NCBI RefSeq assembly: GCF_016808095.1
Contig: NC_068975.1
Span: 4,023,501-4,087,500, forward strand
DNA length: 64,000 nt
Reading direction: 5' to 3'
Origin: Vigna angularis
Lineage: Eukaryota > Streptophyta > Magnoliopsida > Fabales > Fabaceae
Below, in pieces: positions 57,182-64,000 of the stretch (position 1 is its first letter; the number at the start of each line of letters is the position of its first letter). A model generated the notes under the pieces. It was given only the letters and a program-made list of their open reading frames with translations. It was not told the origin of the DNA and ran no database searches. Made by a program: the position numbers and the translations under genes.

Positions 57182-59743
57182 CAACCCCAAATTTGAAACT
57201 TTGCTTATCCTCAAGCAAATGTAACTTGGCTTAAACAAGATAATCATACACAATGGTCTAGCACAACAAAAAGCATTTTCCTCTAAGACAAGTAAATCAC
57301 TCATGTTTGCTTCTCATAGAAAGATTAGTCAAGATATAATGATGTTTTATCCAATCAAGCTTCAACTATGGTGCTCACATAATCAAGACATACACAACAG
57401 ATGCAAACCTCATGAATAATCAACAACCAAGCAAGAATGTTATCATACAGTGCATGGAACAATTCCTCACCAAAGATAGTGTTTCACTCAAGCACTCAAA
57501 AGTGTTTCACTCAAACTCAAAGGTGTATAGTGAGGTGACACTCTTACACTCTACCATCACAATGTCACATGAATCAACTTTGCCTTTCATTTAAATACCA
57601 TCAAACACACTCATAAGCAAGTTAGCATCACAAGGGCTTTTCAAGGCTTGTAACATGGTCGGGCTAAGAAGAAAATTGGTTTTTCTAGACAACAAAATTC
57701 ATTGAATTAAGGGAGTGCATAATTCATTTATTTACATTAACAATAATCTCTCTTTCTCCTTTTATGTGAGAAACCAATCTTCAATTCATTCTCAATTTTC
57801 CTTTCATTGAGCTTAACCTTTTCTTTTCTTTCTTTTCTTCTATTTTCTTTTTATTTTGCTTTTTCTTTTGCTCAATGCTCTTTAAAGATTTTCACAAAGT
57901 TCTTTCCGGTTTCTCACAACCCCAAACTTGAACCATTCTCCATTACCATATAAACATACTCTACTCAACTCAAAGCAAGGATTTCAAAAAGGTTTTTTTT
58001 TCGAATTTCAAATTTAGGCTCAAGGTTCAAAGGATAGAAAAAACATTGTTCTTTGTTGGGTTCACATATTGGCATTTGCTTCTATGGGAGAAGAACAAAT
58101 GGCCTTGATCATGTGTAACAAGCAAGCAAGAGGTTTAATCATAGAAACTTAGGAAAAATCAATCATGCTTCCAAAGCAATAACATTCAATCAATCAAAAA
58201 CTCTGGAGTCCAACCTCTCACCGGTTAATTCAAGTCCCACAATTTGATAACATCCCGCCCAAAAAATTAATCACAATTGAAATCATGCATCTGTTTTTAA
58301 AATAACTATGAGCAACCACCATCTATGCTTAAAAGTCTCACCAATCATTAGCTCAACATGCATCATAGAACAATAGAGCAAACACAAGAATATTACTCAT
58401 CACAAACAGTTTATCACATCATACCAAACCATTGCAGCACAATTGACTAAACCAAGTACATAAGCAAGCTAAAATAAAAACAAAATAAACAAAATTCAAA
58501 TAAGCATAAAATAAAGCAAAAATATAAAAATCTTGATCCAGCAGCATCCATCAGTAGATGCTTTCATCTGAATCTTCCAACATCCATCAGTAGATGTGAA
58601 TCCTTCTCATCAGCATCCATTAATAGATGCTGATCTTTCTCATCTTCATCGACATCCATCAATAGATGCTTAATCTAGTAGCATCCATCAATAGACGCTT
58701 AATCACATAGCATCCATTAGTAGATGCTATCATTCATCACCTCATCATAGCAACATCCATCAATAAATGCTCTCATCTGAATCTTCATCATCATAGCATC
58801 CATCAGTAGATGCTTCAATCTAGTTGCATCCATCAATAGATGCTTCAATCTAGTTGCATCCATCAATAGATGCTTCAATCTAGTTGCATCCATCAGTAGA
58901 TGCTCCTCTTCATAGTAGCATCCATCAGTAGATGATCTCATCTAAATCATCCTAGCATCCATCAGTAGATGCTATCATCTGAGTCCTCTTAGCATCCCTC
59001 AATAGATGTTGTCCAGCATCTATCAGTAGATGTTGTCATTACTGCAAAGCAAAATCAAGTCCAAACCACACAAATAATCAATTAAAAAGAAAAAGTCAAA
59101 AACAAGGTTACCTCCCAATAAGCGCTTGTTTAACGTCACGAGCCTGACATAATTAAGCACAGTCCGGATTTTTTATGTTGGAGCTTTTCTCTCTGTCATC
59201 ACACCAACATAACTTCAACAACTTCCTAGTTATCATCTTTACTCTCCTTGAATAAGGAGCCTCAACCTCAATAGCTTTAATTAGCCATAACCTGTTCATG
59301 TATCTCACTAGTGAACTAACTTCTTTTCATTATCTGCCTTCTTCATCTAATATTGACAGTCTTCTCTACTTCCAGACCTAAAAAGAAAGATTCGGATGGA
59401 ACTTGAAGGCTGGCGCTCAACGCCCTCAATGGGGTGCCCAGGCGGTGATGCGTGACATCCTGCGCCGAGGGCCCTTAAAGGGGAAACCAGGCGCCCTGCG
59501 ACCTTCTTCAGCCTTCTTCTCTTGATGATCTTATGCTCTTAGTACAAATTATCTGATTTAATCCTGCAGACACTAAAGAACACTACACTAGAGCACCCAA
59601 TTAGCCCCAACAGATAAAAAAAATAAAATTAAAGATAAAACAAAAATTAAAAACAAAAAGATAAAATTAAAGATAAAAATATAAAATTAAAGATAAAGTC
59701 TAATTGGTTAAGAATCATACAAAAGTATAGTTTAAACCACGAG
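57182..59743 (-). other. Internal region of element C, non-coding
   Basis: Starts with the polypurine tract and the Athila-like 3' leader (minus-strand TTGAGGATAAGCAAAGTTTC). It holds pyrimidine-rich runs (57820-57870), the hairpin array, another GGCGCTCAACGCC segment (59410-59500) and an A-rich tract of TAAAATTAAAGATAAA repeats (59625-59700). Nothing coding. Confidence 0.7.
58544..59035. repeat. Short hairpin array (GATGC-type) in element C
   Basis: About 15 copies of the GCATCCATCAGTAGATGC palindrome at 25-45 bp intervals. Stems often extend with matching flanks (TAGCATC/GATGCTA, CAGCATC/GATGCTG, ACATC/GATGT). Three adjacent units (58825-58885) form an exact 30-bp tandem. Confidence 0.85.
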
Positions 59744-59761
59744 TCCCCGGCAACGACGCCA
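59744..59761 (-). promoter_or_regulatory. Primer-binding site, tRNA-Asp, element C
   Basis: The minus strand reads TGGCGTCGTTGCCGGGGA, complementary to the tRNA-Asp 3' end with one mismatch, 7 nt from the 5' LTR. Confidence 0.88.
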
Positions 59762-59768
59762 AAAACTT

Positions 59769-61016
59769 GTTAAGACCTCAACAAGTGTACTGAATCGTAT
59801 CAAGTAATAATAAATGGTAAGACCAAGTATCGTTTCCCAAGAGACTCACGACACTAAACAATTGTGTAATTACTTAACTAATTAAGACTAAAAAGATATT
59901 TTGTTGGTTTTTAAATGCAAATGCAACAAAAATAAACATGAATGCAATTTGATCAATTGAGGCTTTAACACAAATGTGAATGGATGATGTTGATAATATG
60001 AGATGAATATTTTTTGGGTTTAGATTTCACCTAATCACTCTCATTCATATAAGAATTCTTCATGTTTATTAATTGTTAATGTCACTTTCTAAAGTACTTA
60101 GAACTCGATGTCTCGGCGAAAAAAAGGTTATCCTTAATTACTAGTTTACAATGTCTTGTCTCCCTAATAATTAATTTTGCATTACGAACGGAAGCTTAGG
60201 ACAACCAAGCGTTCTATCCCTGTGTCTAAGAAATAGTTCCCATGGGAGAAATTCCCCAATTCTAGGTTTCTCCGTATGTGTCCATATCAAAGAAAACCAA
60301 TAATCATGCTATGAATGAGTTAAACATAATAAGCATAGAGCAAAGAAGAATAACCTTAACAATTAATGAAAGAAGCATAAATAAATTAGAATCAATTAAA
60401 ATACATGAGAGTTTAAAGGTTACATCTTCCCCAATAACAAATAAGGTTTAGTTCTCCATTATCATGGAGAAACTAGATGAACAATCGAATGGAAGAGATA
60501 GAAAAACTCTAGAAACTGAAGAGGAGAGCTCCCACATCCCCAAATATGCCTCCAAGGGACGAAAAGTGTGTTTCTGTGCTCAAGCCATCAAGAGATACCA
60601 ACCCTAGGTCGTGCAAGTCCTTAAATAGATCAAAATTGGATCATGGGCCAACGTCGTTGGCGCTTAGCACCCTAAGTGGGGCGCCCAAGCGAGCTTGCGA
60701 GAAAACTGGCTCTCAACCCCCCTTTTTGGCGCTCAGTCCTGATTGGCTGGCGCTCAGCTTCAGCTTGACTTTTCTGCACTACGTCTTTTTCTCTTTTTCT
60801 GCATCCCAACTCCTTGGTACTTTAACTCCTCTTTTAAATCATTCCAATAACCTACAAAATCAAGGGAATTTAGTGATAAAATCATCAAGTATACCCTCTA
60901 CACACTTATTCACAAAACTATAATAAAAACATGAGTTCAAGCAAGCTTCTAAGTCAAAAAGGGTTTATTTAATATCAAAATTGAATCATAGATAACGGTA
61001 TTTTCAACCGTTATCA
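59769..61016 (-). repeat. 5' LTR of element C
   Basis: 1248 bp, partner of 56032-57181, with visible substitutions throughout. It is therefore an older insertion than the copia elements. Retains the GGCGCTCAG segment deleted in the other copy (60655-60770). Confidence 0.9.
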
Positions 61017-63590
61017 ACAATCAGAATCAACAAAGGACAAAAACCAAGAATCAATCCTAAACTATGAGACATCATAAAACTCATAAAAACAAATGAAAAT
61101 GGAAAGAATAAGTGCAAGAAACCCAAAAGAAAGATGCAAGAATCAAAAAAGTAAAACGAGAATCCAACATCAAATTGCATAATCAATAAATACAAGTGTT
61201 GAGAAAGTAAATTCATGAGCAAGAAAACAGTTAACAAGAAAAAACGTAAATTGGACAAGAAAACTAAAATGGAAACTCAAAATTTCATTAAGATTTGAGA
61301 AAAGAAGTACAATTGATACCCGAATCACCAAAGAAATGCTCACGAGTTGTCACCCTCGAAAAACCCTCCGCGAAATCCGGTGTAAGAAAAGGATTCTTTC
61401 TTATCTACTATAAAGAACAAGAAACTCCTAGAGACTAACCACTAACTTCTCTACTAGTAAAACACTCTAATCATCAAAATTGAAAAACTAAAAGCTACCT
61501 CTCTAGAACTTACGTAACAACACACTACAAAAACTATTTACAAATCTCTTTTATAAAGAAAAACTAAAGGGAAATGGGAAAGGGGAAAAACCAAAACCTT
61601 CAACTCTCTACGTTCTCCTTTTCGGACTCCTTCTCTCATCACGAATCACTTCGAACCTGAAGTACCTGAAAAACAATAAAAAGGAGAGGCTGAATAATAT
61701 TAATGGAAAATGTTTTCGCAACCCTTTGGATATAGCACGCCTATCCAGCTCTTGAAATATTCTTTTGAAAGCTTAGACGCTCGACTTTATGTATAAGCGT
61801 TGATAAATTTTACATGCTAATAAGAATATATCTACTACAATGTTTTGTAAGAACTTCCTTAAGAAAATAATCGTTTAGCTTGAAAGTTCCTATATTTAAA
61901 ATATAAAGCTCAAATGCAGGTTTTTCAAGAGAATCGTTTAGTTAAGAGAAGAGAAAATAACACAAGAGATTTTATACTGGTTTGCTCCAACTGAGTTATA
62001 CGTCTAGTCTCTTCTGCAAAGGGTTTCACTATAATCTTCACACAATTACAAATGAGTATTAGCACTACTCTTGGTAGTCAGCTACCTCGTCGAGATTTCC
62101 TCTGAGTATTCGCACGACTCTGGTACTTAGTAATCCGCCGAGATTTCCTTAAGTATTGGCATTACTCCTGGTATTCAGTAACCCGCCGAGATTTCCTTGA
62201 GTATTCACACCACTCCTTGTAGTAGACTACTACGCCTAGATTCCTTAACTCAAACAGAGTTCAATTGTGAGTGTTTTAATTCTCTTTAAAATTGCAATCA
62301 ATGATTACTTACAAGTAGTTCAAGCTATATCTCTCAACGAGAGGATTTGAAAACAATACAATGTAGTCTAAACACTCGTAGGTGTTTCTCTCTTCTCTCT
62401 TAGAATAGTAAGCAATTTTACAATGAAGCTCGAGAGTATCTCTTTCTCCTTTTCTCTTCTCTTCTCTTTTCTTCAGCTTATATGTATTCTTTTTCTTGAG
62501 CTTTTTCTCTTTTTCTCTTCAGGATGGATATATAATTGTAAGCTCTTCTTTCTTAAGATTTTCTCTTAAGTTATCCTCTTGATTTTCTTCTTGCGAGATC
62601 TTTCATTTATGGGCTTCATGAATATTTGTCTGCTAGACTAAGTTTGTGGTTTATAACATTGATACTTATGTTTTCTCTTTCTTCTTTTCACAACAATCGT
62701 TGTGTAAGTCAACTTTGTCAGAGTAGACATGTTTTTCCAGTCCTTTGCTTGAAGTAGGTTGTACTATCTTTTTAGACTTTGTTTCAAGTGAGGAACATTA
62801 TGTGAATATCTCTTTTGTCTCTAACGTCTACATTTTGATATTTGAACGGTAGCACTATGGATGCTTGTAGTATAGCTTATATGCAAAATTAGAGTAAACT
62901 GTGCATGCAGCAGATATGACTTTTCTTATCACTTTTGTTGTTTTTGAACGTTGAGCATTTAATGTTTGCTTAGAACAACAAAGTGTTTTTGATTTCCTAC
63001 CGTTAGGTAGCATTTTACAATTAAGTTCTTTTCCTTGAAGATACCAAGCGTAGATAAACACTTCATCAAAAGATGAGGTAGTTGGTGACCTCATGGTATC
63101 GTTTAGTCAAGTAAATGCTTCTTTATCTTTTGTCTCTTTTTAGACAGATGACATTTAGCTTGTTTAAGCTTCCTTATATTTTTTAAGTCTTTTAATGTAA
63201 TTCGTCAAAGAGATTGTCTCGACCTATTTTGCTTTCGAGAGAAGGCAGATACCTATTCCAGGTATTATAAGCATTGAGCTTTTATCATAATATCTCTTGG
63301 ACGCTTTAGGCAAAACATCGTTTAGCCATACATCTAGTTGTTTTAACCTAGATGTTTCTATAATTCTTAGGACCTAAGTGTGCTCCTATGTTTTTCTACG
63401 TTTGGGGATTCTAGTTCTAGGTTGTGTTTTCTTTGGGATTTAGGCTTTAAGTCTTGTGTTATTATCCTAAGTTATTTTCTTATTATTACTCTATTTTAAT
63501 GTTATTTGATTAAACTTCAAAACATGAGAACGTTTGGTTATATAGACGATTTTGTTTTTAACAAAACCAAGGGTTTTGTTCACGTCAGCA
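61017..63590. other. Unresolved repeat DNA with a tandem repeat
   Basis: No gene recognised. 61950-62260 has a phrase familiar from legume retrotransposon LTRs (TTTTATACTGGTTTGCTCCA..., CCACTCC...), and includes the 48-50-bp tandem repeat listed separately. 62430-62520 is a CT-rich run. This is probably LTR sequence, but no second copy is inside the window to prove it. Confidence 0.35.
62054..62250. repeat. 48-50-bp tandem repeat, about four copies
   Basis: Units of the form GAGTATTCGCACGACTC ... CCGCCGAGATTTCCTT begin near 62054, 62103, 62151 and 62199. Copies diverge by several bases. Confidence 0.8.
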
Positions 63591-63916
63591 TATTCTCTAG
63601 CTGAAAATTAACTACACAAACAAAATCATCAACTCTAAATCCAAGTTTCAAAAATCCTAGCAAGTAAAAAGGAGTAGTTTAATTCAACCAAAACAAGCAA
63701 GAAAAACATCAAGAGAAAAGTAGCACCCAATTTCAATTCTCTCAAAGCACTCAAAGTGTTTAGGCTATCCTGATTTTCACTCAACATAACATCTCAGACA
63801 ACAATTGATATTGCCGAGTATAGCTTTTACAAAAAAGCCAACATGAAATACGACAACCTATATTGTTTACAAAAAATAAAGTTCCGCACAGGCCAAAACT
63901 ATTAAAGCATGGTATT

Positions 63917-64000
63917 TTAAGGATCTGTAGCGTTTCGAGCAACATTTGTGGCAACGACATCTACTTCCTCATTCCTCTCAATTACCATTTCATGAAAGAA
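63917..64000 (-). CDS. Possible last exon of an unknown gene (partial)
   Basis: The minus-strand frame from the window edge reads FFHEMVIERNEEVDVVATNV then ARNATDP and TAA. Its composition is balanced, unlike the surrounding AT-rich repeat DNA, and it sits at the 5' side of what would be a 3' UTR. I do not recognise the family. 27 residues are too few to be certain; it may be chance. Confidence 0.3.
   Translation of the reverse strand, partial: FFHEMVIERNEEVDVVATNVARNATDP

Larger units (their letters stand above)
56032..61016 (-). mobile_element. Non-coding Athila-like LTR retrotransposon (element C)
   Basis: LTRs at 56032-57181 (1150 bp) and 59769-61016 (1248 bp) flank 2.6 kb of internal DNA. 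The minus strand is the sense strand. The polypurine tract CAAATTTGGGGTTG lies next to the 3' LTR (57182-57196), and a tRNA-Asp primer site lies next to the 5' LTR. No gag or pol is present. The internal region carries the same hairpin array as element A. Flanks are ACATA and ACAAT, not an exact duplication, so either mutation or recombination has altered them. Confidence 0.88.

Noticed and set aside
58544..59035. CRISPR-like array of short repeats and spacers
   Set aside because: The DNA is a plant nuclear retrotransposon. Repeats are imperfect palindromes at irregular spacing, spacers are low-complexity, and there are no cas genes.

Overview
The window is plant nuclear DNA. It is AT-rich and contains one spliced nuclear gene with plant-type GT-AG introns, surrounded by nested plant LTR retrotransposons. 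The citrate synthase protein and the retroelement families suggest a legume, probably a Phaseoleae relative such as Vigna or Phaseolus. The species is an inference; the plant origin is firm.

The only complete host gene is a peroxisomal citrate synthase (CSY2/CSY3 type) on the minus strand, 51908 to 29486. I could assemble 13 exons with consistent phases, giving 509 codons plus stop. It has an N-terminal PTS2 peroxisomal signal and all three catalytic residues. Two introns are swollen by retrotransposons. Intron 6 (7.3 kb) holds a Ty1/copia element with identical 209-bp LTRs, itself split by a gypsy-like derivative with a tRNA-Tyr primer site. Intron 4 (8.4 kb) holds a hAT-like MITE, a copia pol fragment, and a second gypsy-like derivative whose right LTR is split by a deleted but very young copia element. 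The exons remain intact.

Positions 1-20957 are mostly the ruin of one Tat-lineage Ty3/gypsy element. Its gag-pol lies on the minus strand (about 19945 to 12376). An antisense ORF with its own TATA box and intron lies on the plus strand (882-11460), and an 82-bp minisatellite lies between them. Four later insertions split it: a complete non-coding LTR element of 8.5 kb (1469-9996, TSD GCCGC), a solo LTR of the same family (17036-19700), and two Athila-like LTRs (15111-16410 with TSD GACCC; 19946-20957 truncated).

Positions 20958-28108 are a decayed chromovirus-like gypsy element on the plus strand (tRNA-iMet primer site, 2.4-kb 3' LTR with a 36-bp minisatellite) carrying an 856-bp CACTA-type MITE. 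Upstream of the citrate synthase gene (52.1-56.0 kb) is AT-rich DNA with a paired palindrome array. Then comes a second non-coding Athila-like element (56032-61016). After that is unresolved repeat DNA, and at the right edge a possible last exon of another minus-strand gene.

The most unusual signals are: (1) arrays of short hairpins (GCATC-CATCAGTA-GATGC type) with compensatory stem changes, shared by the two non-coding tRNA-Asp-primed elements; (2) four pairs of ATAATCGATTAT-type palindromes, each pair exactly 20 bp apart; (3) two gypsy-like derivatives that encode a coiled-coil protein ending in a PPPxPPD(M/L)N motif, one with 24-bp repeats grown from its primer-binding site; and (4) the antisense gene of the Tat element.
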